The notes under the pieces were generated by a model. It ran no database searches and was not told the DNA's origin. It saw only the letters and a program-made list of their open reading frames with translations. 20,456 bases of DNA from a virus. The stretch spans positions 1-20,456 of the IMG/VR virus record IMGVR_UViG_3300040751_001251. The stretch is one strand, 5' to 3'. Of the stretch, positions 1 through 8,199 are shown one piece after another (position 1 is the first letter of the stretch; every line of letters starts with the position of its first letter). Both the position numbers and the translations under genes were made by a program.

Positions 1-762
1 CAGCAAGGCTTGGAAAGTATTGGTATTGGTGGTGATGTTGCTGGCGCTGAGGCTACTCTAGAGAAATGGAAAGTTGAGATAGAGGCGCGAGACCAAAAAG
101 CAGATGCCGAAATACAAGCTCTTGAGCGAGAGAAGCAAGCTATTATAGAAAAGTTTGTTTTAGAGCAAGAGCTAGCTAACGAAGCAAGAGAAAATTACGC
201 TAATGACGCGCAAGCAAGAATTGATTTAGCAAACAAGGAATATGAAGAAGAAAAAAAGCGGCTAGAAGATAGGCGCAAAAATAAAGAAAAAGAAAACAAG
301 AAAGAAAAAAAGGAAGGAAAGGAAAAGGAAAAGGACAAAAAAGACGAGGGTAAACTCGAATCTGATTTGGCTAATCAATCAATACAGCTTGCAAACTACG
401 TCTTTGGAGAGAATAAAGCAATATCAGCAACAACGGCATTTATCAACACGGCACAAGGTGTCACCAAAGCATTGTCAGAGCAAAACTATGCAGGCGCTGC
501 GATAACTGCGGCAACTGGTGCTGTGCAAATATCATCAATATTGAGTGCTGAAAAAGGTAGCGGCGGAGCGCCAAGCGCACCTAGCGCAAGCGCACCACAA
601 CAGCAAGACTTTCAACCGGAAACAAGTACACTAGATGTAACCGAGCAAGTGGCTGGCGAAGTCGTTACAACTCAACGCTTAATACTTAGCACAGAAGATG
701 GTGAGGATATATTCTCAGGCTTTATTCGTGGCGTGCAGAGCGTGCGCGCAAGAGGTTTATAA
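1..762 (+). CDS. Tail length tape measure protein, C-terminal part (cut by window edge)
   Basis: The frame is open to the first base of the window; a TTG at position 10 is an internal codon rather than a credible start, so this is the end of a longer protein. The visible part has a charged coiled-coil stretch very rich in Lys and Glu (about residues 20-120), followed by an alanine-rich segment containing INTAQGVTKAL and a run of small residues ending in QISSIL. That succession is characteristic of the C-terminus of lambda-type tape measure proteins, which set tail length inside the tail tube. Its position directly before distal-tail and tail-tip genes supports the call. The stop codon overlaps the start of the next gene (TAATG), suggesting translational coupling. 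The family call rests on pattern and gene order, not on a search. Confidence 0.75.
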   Translation, partial: QQGLESIGIGGDVAGAEATLEKWKVEIEARDQKADAEIQALEREKQAIIEKFVLEQELANEARENYANDAQARIDLANKEYEEEKKRLEDRRKNKEKENKKEKKEGKEKEKDKKDEGKLESDLANQSIQLANYVFGENKAISATTAFINTAQGVTKALSEQNYAGAAITAATGAVQISSILSAEKGSGGAPSAPSASAPQQQDFQPETSTLDVTEQVAGEVVTTQRLILSTEDGEDIFSGFIRGVQSVRARGL

Positions 763-1529
763 TGATTATAACTTATACTAACGTGTTAAAAGGTGTGATT
801 CCAAGCGTTGTTGTTGGCGCTGGAACTGACTTACCGCAAAATTTAACTAGCGACGACTTTAGCACAAACTATGAAGCATCAACACCAAATTCAATGCAAG
901 TAAGTTTTGGTTCGACAGAAACTATAAATTACTTCGCTTGCGCTGGAATTGACTTAGCATCGCCAGATAAACAAAACGCGTTTATTCGTGTTTTTGATGG
1001 AATAGAATCAAGCGCAAACCTTGTTGCTAGCGTTGAGTTTAATCGAAATCGTCCTGTTGTTGTAACATTTGAGCCTCGCGCATTTACTGACTTGCGTGTG
1101 AAGTTCGAGTCTAGAGTAGGCAATCCACTGGTAACATACTGTGCGGCTGGTATGTCGTTTGAAGTGCCTAATAGCGGTGAAAATGCTGGCTATTCGCGTG
1201 CACCATATCGACGCGGAGTGAAGCAGAGAACAACAGTTAACAGCATTGCAGCACCAATAAGCACACTATCAAAAGCAGTACCGCTGAAAGGCTCACTATC
1301 ACTTGCAAATATGAAAAATGATTTTACATTTGGAGTATGGCAGGACTTTTTAGATTTTGCCGCTGATGGAAATTACTGGTTTGTGCAAGAGCGAGAATCG
1401 GAAGCTGACATATCAAACAACTCTGCTTATATGTGTTACAATCTCAAAGGTAATGATGTTAAAGCGCATCCGCAAACGCGCACATTGAATAACATTAACG
1501 CTAACTGGGATATTTACAACGGCTTATGA
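762..1529 (+). CDS. Phage tail protein, probable distal tail (Dit-like) component
   Basis: This 255-residue protein lies between the tape measure and the large tail-tip gene, the place held by distal tail proteins in siphophages. It is rich in beta-prone segments. The first half (about 1-130) looks like one beta domain, and the second half, with the Arg-rich stretch RAPYRRGVKQR near residue 150, like another. The C-terminal half contains aromatic motifs (FGVWQDFLDF, NYWFVQE). I recognise no sequence motif that fixes the family, so the Dit-like role is inferred from order and size. It starts at the ATG overlapping the upstream stop, and its own stop overlaps the next ATG (ATGA), so all three genes are probably translated as a coupled block. 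No signal peptide or membrane segment is seen. Confidence 0.5.
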   Translation: MIITYTNVLKGVIPSVVVGAGTDLPQNLTSDDFSTNYEASTPNSMQVSFGSTETINYFACAGIDLASPDKQNAFIRVFDGIESSANLVASVEFNRNRPVVVTFEPRAFTDLRVKFESRVGNPLVTYCAAGMSFEVPNSGENAGYSRAPYRRGVKQRTTVNSIAAPISTLSKAVPLKGSLSLANMKNDFTFGVWQDFLDFAADGNYWFVQERESEADISNNSAYMCYNLKGNDVKAHPQTRTLNNINANWDIYNGL

Positions 1530-3847
1530 CAGCAAAAAGACATTATACAATTGTTGAATTACAGCTACCAAAATCCAATAGCGGTTTTGGTACGCCTAAG
1601 AGCGGAAATGGCAATGTGTCTGGTGTTAATTTGTATATGTTTACAAATTACAATAAGCCAATACGTAAAAGTGACATTGCATATTTAAGCGATTCTGGCG
1701 CTGATGTTATAGGTGGCGTTAAAAAGTGCGTTGTTGGAATTAGCGAAAACACAACAAAGCTACAGCCAGAAGTTGGCCTTGCCATTCGGGCCAGCGGCTC
1801 AGTACAGCTTGTTGATGCTGTAAATTTTGGAGACCCAAATCCATTTGCTCCAGATGTGGATGAGGAAGTTGCGGCGCAGGGAACATTTTTTCAGAAATTA
1901 AAAGCCAGAAATTACTTTGCTAACAATCCAGTAAAAATACACAACTTTTGCGAAGTCGACGGTTATTTTGAGACCAGACACTATTTAACTGATGGTTTCA
2001 GTAGCGACGGCAAAGGGAAATGGACGCTAAAACTAAAAAGCGAATTAAGCCGCGTTGACATTGGCGAAGCTGTTTGGCCCAAAGAAGAATACGGATATTT
2101 ACGACAAGACATTGACGAAACAACAACTACTTTGTTGGTTGACCCAGACATTATCTATCAAATTGATGATGTTATACGCATCGGTGATGAGCTTTTTAAA
2201 ATAACCAACATAGCCAGCGTAGGAACTTCAAGCGCGCAGTTAACAGTGCAAAGTAGGGGTTCATCGATACAGTTCGATGGTGATACTTATTCTCGCACTA
2301 GAGCCGAAAGCCATAGCGCAGGAGATCAAATATTTAAATGCTACGTATCGCGTAATGAGCATATAGCAGACCTACTTTATAATGTGCTGCTTGATGTTGG
2401 CATACCATCAATAAGACTACCTTATGCTGAGTGGGTGGCAGAGATTGACACTTGGCTGGCTGGCGTAACTGTAAAAACGATATTTTATGAAAGCATGAGT
2501 GTTGATGCTGCTTTAAAAATGTTTTTAGAGCCTTACATGCTTAACACTTGGTATGACGAAGTGCAGCGCAAAGTCAAAGTTTCAGCCGTTAACGTTTGGA
2601 AAGAATCAGACGTTGTTTTGACAGAAGGTAATGAAATTGACTTTGAAAGCATAAAGGTAAAGGACGAAGAAAACCTTAGAAATACGCGCTCAGTAATTGT
2701 TTACAACAAAGATTACTTAACAGATCCAGAAGAAATACCAAGCTACAAAAATGCTTCGACGTTTATAAAACCTGAGCTTGAGCTTGATTCTGCTTTTGGT
2801 GAGTCAAAAATAAAAGATTTTGGCTTTAATTACATTATCAATAATACTGCAGCTGATTTGCTTGTTAACCGCACAACCAATAGATTTTCTGACCCGCGTA
2901 GATTTACTTGGAAAACGCAGGAAGTTAAGCTTAATTATAAAGTCGGTGATGTGGCAACAATAAACACTGAATCAATCGTTGACTTTAACGGATTGCCAAG
3001 CACAATTTCGCGCGCTCAAATATTGCAGATTAAACCAAAATATTCCGACTTTGGCAGAGAGTATCAAGTTGAAGCTCTTAGTTATGAACCGTCATTTGCA
3101 GACAATACCGAAATAGTTATCTCTGGCTCAGTGTCGAATATAAACCTTTATACTCAGTATGCAGGTGCGCCTGCCGGAGCTGTAACGATTACATTTATAT
3201 TTGACAATGTTACAGCTAAAAGTAACACAACATCGACACCATCTATTGTTGCGGGTAATTTTGCCGCAGGCTCTAAAATAATTATAATCATGGCAAACGG
3301 TAGCCCGTTGATGTCTAAGGGTGGTGACGGTGCTCAGGGTGAAAAGGCCAGTTATGATTACGAATACAATAGATGGCGCTTAACTCCAGTGTTACCCGGT
3401 GAAAATGGCGGCACTGTTTATGATGCTCAAGGAGTTGACACGGATATTTATTTTAGCGGCCCAACTCCAAGCGCAGCCTATCCAATTGCTGACGGTTATA
3501 TTATTGCTCCAAGCGGTGGTGATGGTGGATTTAAAAACACAATACCAGATTTAAACAGTGATTCACTTGACGGCGTTATTGCTGCTGATGGCGGTGACGG
3601 CGGTGACGGCAGTTCGCCTGGTATTGGTGGCGTAAATGGTCAAGTAATATCGCAGAAGGGTGGAAAGATTGGCTCTAACGGTAAGACTGGAACAAGCGAC
3701 AGATTGACTGGTAGCTTTGGGCAAAATGGCAAAGATAACGACTCTCAAGGCGGTATAGCTGGCAAAGGTGTTGTTGATAGTGGCGCTACAGTTCAATTCT
3801 TTGGCTCTAACTCGATTAGATACATAAACGGCACAGGAGATCATTAA
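1526..3847 (+). CDS. Large tail-tip protein (central fibre/Tal-like) with glycine-rich C-terminal domain
   Basis: This 773-residue protein follows the distal-tail-like gene, as tail-associated (gpJ/Tal-type) proteins do. The first roughly 540 residues are mixed alpha/beta and show segments usual in tail hub proteins, such as YMLNTWYDEVQRKVKVSAV and IEPxYMLN-like repeats of short beta strands. From about residue 590 the character changes: Gly, Asp, Asn and Ser dominate, with GGDGAQGEK, SGGDGGF and a GGDGGDG run, and the chain ends INGTGDH. Glycine-rich tips of this kind occur at the C-termini of tail-tip proteins and in T-even gp38 adhesins, where they pack as polyglycine helices and carry receptor-binding loops. 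The comparison with gp38 is by composition only. Four-base overlap with the previous gene implies coupling. Host recognition by the C-terminal domain is an inference. Confidence 0.65.
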   Translation: MTAKRHYTIVELQLPKSNSGFGTPKSGNGNVSGVNLYMFTNYNKPIRKSDIAYLSDSGADVIGGVKKCVVGISENTTKLQPEVGLAIRASGSVQLVDAVNFGDPNPFAPDVDEEVAAQGTFFQKLKARNYFANNPVKIHNFCEVDGYFETRHYLTDGFSSDGKGKWTLKLKSELSRVDIGEAVWPKEEYGYLRQDIDETTTTLLVDPDIIYQIDDVIRIGDELFKITNIASVGTSSAQLTVQSRGSSIQFDGDTYSRTRAESHSAGDQIFKCYVSRNEHIADLLYNVLLDVGIPSIRLPYAEWVAEIDTWLAGVTVKTIFYESMSVDAALKMFLEPYMLNTWYDEVQRKVKVSAVNVWKESDVVLTEGNEIDFESIKVKDEENLRNTRSVIVYNKDYLTDPEEIPSYKNASTFIKPELELDSAFGESKIKDFGFNYIINNTAADLLVNRTTNRFSDPRRFTWKTQEVKLNYKVGDVATINTESIVDFNGLPSTISRAQILQIKPKYSDFGREYQVEALSYEPSFADNTEIVISGSVSNINLYTQYAGAPAGAVTITFIFDNVTAKSNTTSTPSIVAGNFAAGSKIIIIMANGSPLMSKGGDGAQGEKASYDYEYNRWRLTPVLPGENGGTVYDAQGVDTDIYFSGPTPSAAYPIADGYIIAPSGGDGGFKNTIPDLNSDSLDGVIAADGGDGGDGSSPGIGGVNGQVISQKGGKIGSNGKTGTSDRLTGSFGQNGKDNDSQGGIAGKGVVDSGATVQFFGSNSIRYINGTGDH

Positions 3848-3848
3848 A

Positions 3849-4208
3849 ATGTGCGAACCAATTTACGACGTGTGCGTCATAGCTGGCACTGATTACTATA
3901 CAGACATTGAATTACTTATGGCTGATGGTACTCCGATTGATTTACTTGGCGCTACTGTAGAATCTCAGCTACTTGAAACTGATACATCATTAACAAAAGT
4001 TGCTGACGTAACTGTAACTATTTTGTCTGCGCTAGAGGGTAAGATTAGGCTTTCGCTAACAAAAACTCAAACTCAAGACTTACTACCAGTCGCGAGCGAA
4101 CTTGCAAGCAAAAACTTTGTTTCTGACGTACTTGTTAATTATCCAACTGGCACATCTGAGGTTTTTGTAAGAATTAACTATAAAGTTGAGCAGGGGCGTA
4201 CCAGATGA
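3849..4208 (+). CDS. Small beta-sandwich tail/baseplate protein (BppU N-terminal-like)
   Basis: The gene encodes 119 residues starting one base after the tail-tip stop codon. The pattern, an early strand pair, then IDLLGATVESQLLE, a variable hairpin, then GKIRLSLTKTQTQDL and a closing FVRINYKVEQG strand, matches the small immunoglobulin-like beta domain found in many siphophage tail fibre connectors and at the N-terminus of lactococcal baseplate protein BppU. That similarity is judged by eye. Placed between the tail tip and two fibre genes, it may dock the fibres onto the tip. Its stop overlaps the next start (ATGA). It is short for a complete structural protein, so it probably acts as an adaptor within a complex. 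Confidence 0.5.
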   Translation: MCEPIYDVCVIAGTDYYTDIELLMADGTPIDLLGATVESQLLETDTSLTKVADVTVTILSALEGKIRLSLTKTQTQDLLPVASELASKNFVSDVLVNYPTGTSEVFVRINYKVEQGRTR

Positions 4209-5836
4209 GAATTGTAAATGTTTACGAAGGTGAGCTTGGCGATACTGGCACAGCCGGAATTGATGGCGCTGGAGTTGATGACATTGGATACACAGAATTG
4301 TCAAATCCTGTTTTGGACTTGTTTCGAAACAATAAAAAATCTGTAATTGGTGACATAACAGCATCAAGAGCCAGTGCTGCTTCAATCATTGATAGATACG
4401 GTAACAACTTATACTTGCCAGCGTCAACAATTGACAATCAATTGACATACTCAGAAGATTTTAGTCAGTGGACTGATATAGCTAGTAGTTGGACATTGCT
4501 AGCAACTGGAATTTCAGATCCGCTGGGCGGAAGCAACGCATCAACAATAAGAATTGATCAAGATAACGGTCAATTAATGCTTGGTCTTCCGTACAGCGTT
4601 CCAGTTTCTGGCACTTATACAGGATCATTTTGGATTAAAAATAACACTGGAACTGTGACTGAAATATCAATCCAAAAAGACGCAAATGCAGAAATACAAG
4701 TAATACCAATTACTGTTACAGGCGCTTGGCAAAGAGTATCCATAAGCTATGCCGAGGACGCAAATGGCACTTTTTACATAAATGCTCGCGGAACAGTTGG
4801 TACAACTTTTGATTTATTTGGCGCTCAAGTTAACACTGGCTCAGCTCTAACTGATTATTTGAAAACAACAGGCTCTACAGTTTCACAGCCTTTTGCCGGT
4901 GAAGTTTTGCGACAAAATCAACTTGGTGCATTAATCGAGCCTCAGGAACAAAACTTACTAAAATATAGTGAGGACTTATCTCAGGCGTCGTGGGATATTG
5001 CCGGTGCTGATTTATCGGCATGCGATGAAGTTGATATATTCGGCAAGATAAATCAAAACACAAAACTAACATTTACAAGCACATCAGTAACAGTCGGGCA
5101 GTCAGCGACAATAACAGCTGGACAGCAATACACGCTAAGCTTTTGGGTTAAATCGCTAACAGCAAATATTGCTTCAATAGTTGCTAATGTTGGTGGAATA
5201 GTATCGGACATTGATATTGAAAATCTAACAACAGACTTTACAAGAGTATCGGCAACAATAACGGCTGGCAGTTTGCAAAGTTTTAGCGCATCAGTTACAG
5301 CGGAATCCGCTGGCGATATTGTTGTAACTGGTTTTCAGTTAGAGTTTAATTATTTATCAAGCTACACAGAGACAGCGCAATTTCCAACTACACGAGCAGC
5401 TGATATTGTATCGGTTGACTACGAAAGATTGCCGCTTGGCAATATGCCGTTTACAGTTGTTATGACGCTTAATGAGCCTTTTGAGTCAGCATCTGACAAA
5501 TTTGTATTCAGCAACGGTGATGCTGACGAGTTTAGTGCGAAAATATCTGGCGGTAATTTTGTTGTTACTAATGGTGCTACTACATTAAGCGTTGATGGTT
5601 CAAGGAAAAAATATGAAATAATTTCTGACGGCTCAACAATGATTGTTTACTCCAACTCAGAGTTGCTTGGTAGTGTTGCGCTTAATTCGCCGAATAGTAC
5701 AATTGTATCATCGCTATTCATCGGTTGTGACGGTTCAGCAAATCAGCTGGCTGGCTATTTGCAGCTATTTAAAATTTACGATAAGGCCCTAACATTTAAT
5801 CAAATTAGGAGCTTAAGAGGTTCAAGCTATGAGTGA
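4205..5836 (+). CDS. Tail fibre/receptor-binding protein 1: collagen-like N-terminus, two CBM-like domains, LamG-like end
   Basis: The protein has 543 residues. A short Gly-X-Y run (GELGDTGTAGIDGAG, about 9-23) resembles the collagen-like trimer connectors of phage fibres. A linker follows with NPVLDLFRNNK and IDRYG. Two similar beta-sandwich domains, about 80-220 and 250-395, each begin with a YSEDxSQ motif, contain a T(G/L)SFW(I/V)K strand and end with a DLFGAQ- or VTGFQLEF-type strand; these look like carbohydrate-binding modules. A third domain from about 405 to the end has the layout of a LamG/concanavalin A-like lectin, closing with GYLQLFKIYDKALTFNQIRSL. The likely role is binding host surface glycans. 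It overlaps both neighbours by a few bases and is a clear paralogue of the next gene. Which receptor it binds cannot be told from the sequence. Confidence 0.65.
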   Translation: MRIVNVYEGELGDTGTAGIDGAGVDDIGYTELSNPVLDLFRNNKKSVIGDITASRASAASIIDRYGNNLYLPASTIDNQLTYSEDFSQWTDIASSWTLLATGISDPLGGSNASTIRIDQDNGQLMLGLPYSVPVSGTYTGSFWIKNNTGTVTEISIQKDANAEIQVIPITVTGAWQRVSISYAEDANGTFYINARGTVGTTFDLFGAQVNTGSALTDYLKTTGSTVSQPFAGEVLRQNQLGALIEPQEQNLLKYSEDLSQASWDIAGADLSACDEVDIFGKINQNTKLTFTSTSVTVGQSATITAGQQYTLSFWVKSLTANIASIVANVGGIVSDIDIENLTTDFTRVSATITAGSLQSFSASVTAESAGDIVVTGFQLEFNYLSSYTETAQFPTTRAADIVSVDYERLPLGNMPFTVVMTLNEPFESASDKFVFSNGDADEFSAKISGGNFVVTNGATTLSVDGSRKKYEIISDGSTMIVYSNSELLGSVALNSPNSTIVSSLFIGCDGSANQLAGYLQLFKIYDKALTFNQIRSLRGSSYE

Positions 5837-7121
5837 TCCAATTGAGATTATAGACGCTAAAAGCAACAAAAACACACTGGTAATTCAGCGCGTTGGAATG
5901 AAAGGCGCGAAAGGCGATGACGGCGCTATTGGTACAGGGTTTAATAGCGTTAGGCGTGAAAAGATAGACAATCCTATCTTGTGGCTATTTAAAAAAAATA
6001 AAATAGCAGAAACAATATATCCTAATAATGACGCATCAGACCTATCAATATTAAGAACATCAGAAAAGCGCTATATTGATAAATACGGAGTTCTGAAAGT
6101 TGCCGCTAACAATGAGTTGCCAGAAACTATTGATGGTTATTTGATCGAGCCAGCAGGAACTAATCTTGTTTCGCGCTCGGAAGAAATACAAAACGCCGCA
6201 TGGACCAAGGGGGCTGATTACACAGTAACCGGTAATACTTTGGATATTGCAGATCCATACGGCACTAATTTAGCGACAAAATTTGAAGCTGGAGCAGCAC
6301 CTGGGACTTACGCCATTACACAAGCGATAACATCAACTGCAGGATTTCATAGCGGATCAATTTTCATTTACGTGCCAACCCAGGCCGGTTTAAATGACTT
6401 TGGTGTCAAGTTTTACTTTGGCAGCGACGAGGAAAGCGTGATCGGATTAACCGAATTTGATAAGTGGGTTAGAGTTTCCGCGCCTGTCGACTCAGTTTCG
6501 CCATTCGACTTTAAGTTAGGTATAGTTAAAAATGGTGTTGCCAAGCCTGATTTAATTGACTTTTATCTGTTTGGAGCGCAGGCAGAAAAAAGCATGATTG
6601 CAACAAGTTATATAAAAACAGCGGCAACAACAGCTGCAAGGACTGGCGACAGTGTTACGTGTGACGCTTATAACAACATGCCGAATATGGCAGAGCCATT
6701 TTCTTTTGGTTTAAATGTAAATGTAGACTCAAATCAAACAAGCTCGGCTGTATCTTATATAATCTCATTCGATGAAATAGGATCAGTATTTGCCTCATCA
6801 AGCCTGGTGAAGCAGACTGATGGCTCTTACTTGTTTAGATACGCGGACGAAACAAATATTAATGACATGGCATTTAATAGTCCATTTGACCAAATTGTAA
6901 CTCTGGTAATAACATTTGACGGATCAAACTTAAAAGCATACATGAACGGGCAGGAGGTTGGCGAGTTTCTTGGCGTCACAGCAAAGCCAATAAGCGATAC
7001 AGCATCAAAAGTATTTATTGGTAGACCAATAGGTGCAGCCAGCAATCAATACAACGGTAATTACAGCAACTTTCGAGTATGGGACTTTGCACTAACACCG
7101 GATGAGGTTAGGTACTTATAA
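5829..7121 (+). CDS. Tail fibre/receptor-binding protein 2, paralogue of the preceding fibre with one CBM-like domain
   Basis: This 430-residue protein shares the architecture of the upstream fibre. It has a Gly-X-Y stretch (GMKGAKGDDGAIGTG, about 23-37), the linker motif NPILWLFKKNK (compare NPVLDLFRNNK) and IDKYG (compare IDRYG), and one carbohydrate-binding-like domain (about 110-270, containing SRSEEIQNAAW and DFYLFGAQAE). A LamG-like domain runs from about 285 to the end, closing with NYSNFRVWDFALTPDEVRYL. It carries one binding module where its neighbour has two. The gene overlaps the upstream stop by eight bases and is the last of the tail operon, followed at once by a hairpin. Two related fibres in tandem suggest either a mixed fibre complex or alternative host specificities; this is inference. 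Confidence 0.65.
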   Translation: MSDPIEIIDAKSNKNTLVIQRVGMKGAKGDDGAIGTGFNSVRREKIDNPILWLFKKNKIAETIYPNNDASDLSILRTSEKRYIDKYGVLKVAANNELPETIDGYLIEPAGTNLVSRSEEIQNAAWTKGADYTVTGNTLDIADPYGTNLATKFEAGAAPGTYAITQAITSTAGFHSGSIFIYVPTQAGLNDFGVKFYFGSDEESVIGLTEFDKWVRVSAPVDSVSPFDFKLGIVKNGVAKPDLIDFYLFGAQAEKSMIATSYIKTAATTAARTGDSVTCDAYNNMPNMAEPFSFGLNVNVDSNQTSSAVSYIISFDEIGSVFASSSLVKQTDGSYLFRYADETNINDMAFNSPFDQIVTLVITFDGSNLKAYMNGQEVGEFLGVTAKPISDTASKVFIGRPIGAASNQYNGNYSNFRVWDFALTPDEVRYL

Positions 7122-7142
7122 AAAAGGCGCTTTAAGCGCCTT
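7122..7142. terminator. Hairpin between convergent genes, intrinsic terminator mainly for the minus-strand gene
   Basis: AAGGCGC at 7124-7130 pairs with GCGCCTT at 7136-7142 around a short AT loop. On the minus strand the hairpin is followed by a T-run (TTTTT), making a normal intrinsic terminator for the exported-protein gene, whose stop codon overlaps the stem. On the plus strand only TT follows, so termination of the tail operon here may be weaker. Confidence 0.75.
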
Positions 7143-8124
7143 ACTCTATTAAGTTAACTGTACGCCCATTAGGTGACGCGTTCTGACTTGCAACAAGTAG
7201 AGGTTGTTCGGAATGAAACTTAACAGCGATATGATAGTTGCCGGTTAATCCGCAATAGTCGAGAATATCTGCGCCAGTCAAATTAATTGCCTCATATTTA
7301 TTTAAATATCCGTAGTCATATTCGCACTTTTGAATATCAGATGCGCCAGGGCCAGACTTTGTAAACAGCGCCGTGATGATTAACTGCGAATCTTTTGGCG
7401 TGTTATTTTGCAGTTTATAAAAAGTATACCAGCTCGAATTGTCAGCAAAGGAATATCCGTAATTAACACTGTAAGTCTCATAGCTTGACTTAATGTTGAA
7501 AAGTACATCATTATCAATGTTTGCATTTAATCCGCGCTGAGTGGCGTTTGAGATTGTTACAACGTAATCTGTATGTTGCACTTCAATGTTTGGATAAAAT
7601 CGCACAGGTGAGTTAATTAAAGCCGTTCCGCTGTATCGCTCACGGTCTGAAATATCAAATGCAATTTCATGGTATCCGCCAAGGTAATAATCAGCATCGC
7701 TAACGAGCGTTACAAAGCCATCATCAGCATTAAAGCGCAATGAATCAATGGCTGTTATTTTGCGTTTAATATCGTTTATTTCTGTGTTGTTAATTTTAAT
7801 TATGCCGACATCAACATCACCATTAACGTTTACATTTTGCGAGCTTAGTACCAAGTTTGTTACTGGTGGAATAATTACATCATCGTGAGTCTTAAACACT
7901 ATTTCATTATCTGTCATATAAACAAAGTCAGACGCGGTTAATGTAAACTCAGGATAGTAGCTTAAATCAATGCCAGTTAATTTAATGTGAATGTATGAGT
8001 TTGGCTCAATGTCTAAATTGTGTGTCATCTCATGGTTAAACACCATTGATAACGGCATATGCTGGCTTTCAATTGTTTTTGCTAACAAATTAAAAGACAT
8101 AAGTAAGATTAATATATATTTCAT
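7141..8124 (-). CDS. Exported protein of unknown function, possible moron
   Basis: The 327-residue product begins with a typical Sec signal peptide: MK, a hydrophobic core ILILLMSFNLL, then a probable cut after LLA near residue 15. The mature chain is rich in beta-prone segments and Asn/Asp. It contains two cysteines near the C-terminus (in IQKCEYDYGY and ILDYCGLTG) that could form a disulfide in the periplasm. No known domain is recognised. The gene faces the tail operon, lies outside the coding direction of its neighbours on the left, and sits after the terminator of the leftward early operon, which is how lysogenic-conversion cargo (morons) often sits. The start ATG has a GAGAG site nine bases upstream. 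Effects on the host surface, phage exclusion or virulence are all possible; none is shown by the sequence. Confidence 0.65.
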   Translation of the reverse strand: MKYILILLMSFNLLAKTIESQHMPLSMVFNHEMTHNLDIEPNSYIHIKLTGIDLSYYPEFTLTASDFVYMTDNEIVFKTHDDVIIPPVTNLVLSSQNVNVNGDVDVGIIKINNTEINDIKRKITAIDSLRFNADDGFVTLVSDADYYLGGYHEIAFDISDRERYSGTALINSPVRFYPNIEVQHTDYVVTISNATQRGLNANIDNDVLFNIKSSYETYSVNYGYSFADNSSWYTFYKLQNNTPKDSQLIITALFTKSGPGASDIQKCEYDYGYLNKYEAINLTGADILDYCGLTGNYHIAVKFHSEQPLLVASQNASPNGRTVNLIE

Positions 8125-8144
8125 TTTAGATTACTCTCGTTAAT

Positions 8145-8164
8145 AAAAGGGGCTTTCGCCCCTT
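8145..8164 (-). terminator. Intrinsic terminator of the leftward early operon
   Basis: On the minus strand this reads as a GGGGC/GCCCC stem with flanking A:T pairs, closed by a GAAA tetraloop and followed by TTTTATT. It lies 36 bases past the stop of the coiled-coil gene and just upstream of the exported-protein gene, so that gene depends on read-through or on its own promoter, which I could not identify with confidence. Confidence 0.85.
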
Positions 8165-8199
8165 GGTTTGGTATACCGCATCCATGCTATTTTAAACTG

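Noticed and set aside
3563-3844. Minus-strand frame of 93 codons opposite the glycine-rich tail-tip end
   Set aside because: A shadow created by the biased composition of the glycine-rich region, with no promoter or start signal and inside a late operon.
8020-8034. HEMTH in the exported protein (residues 31-35), which fits the zincin HExxH pattern
   Set aside because: It lies very close to the mature N-terminus in a beta-prone context, and no third ligand or conserved Met-turn is evident; most likely chance.
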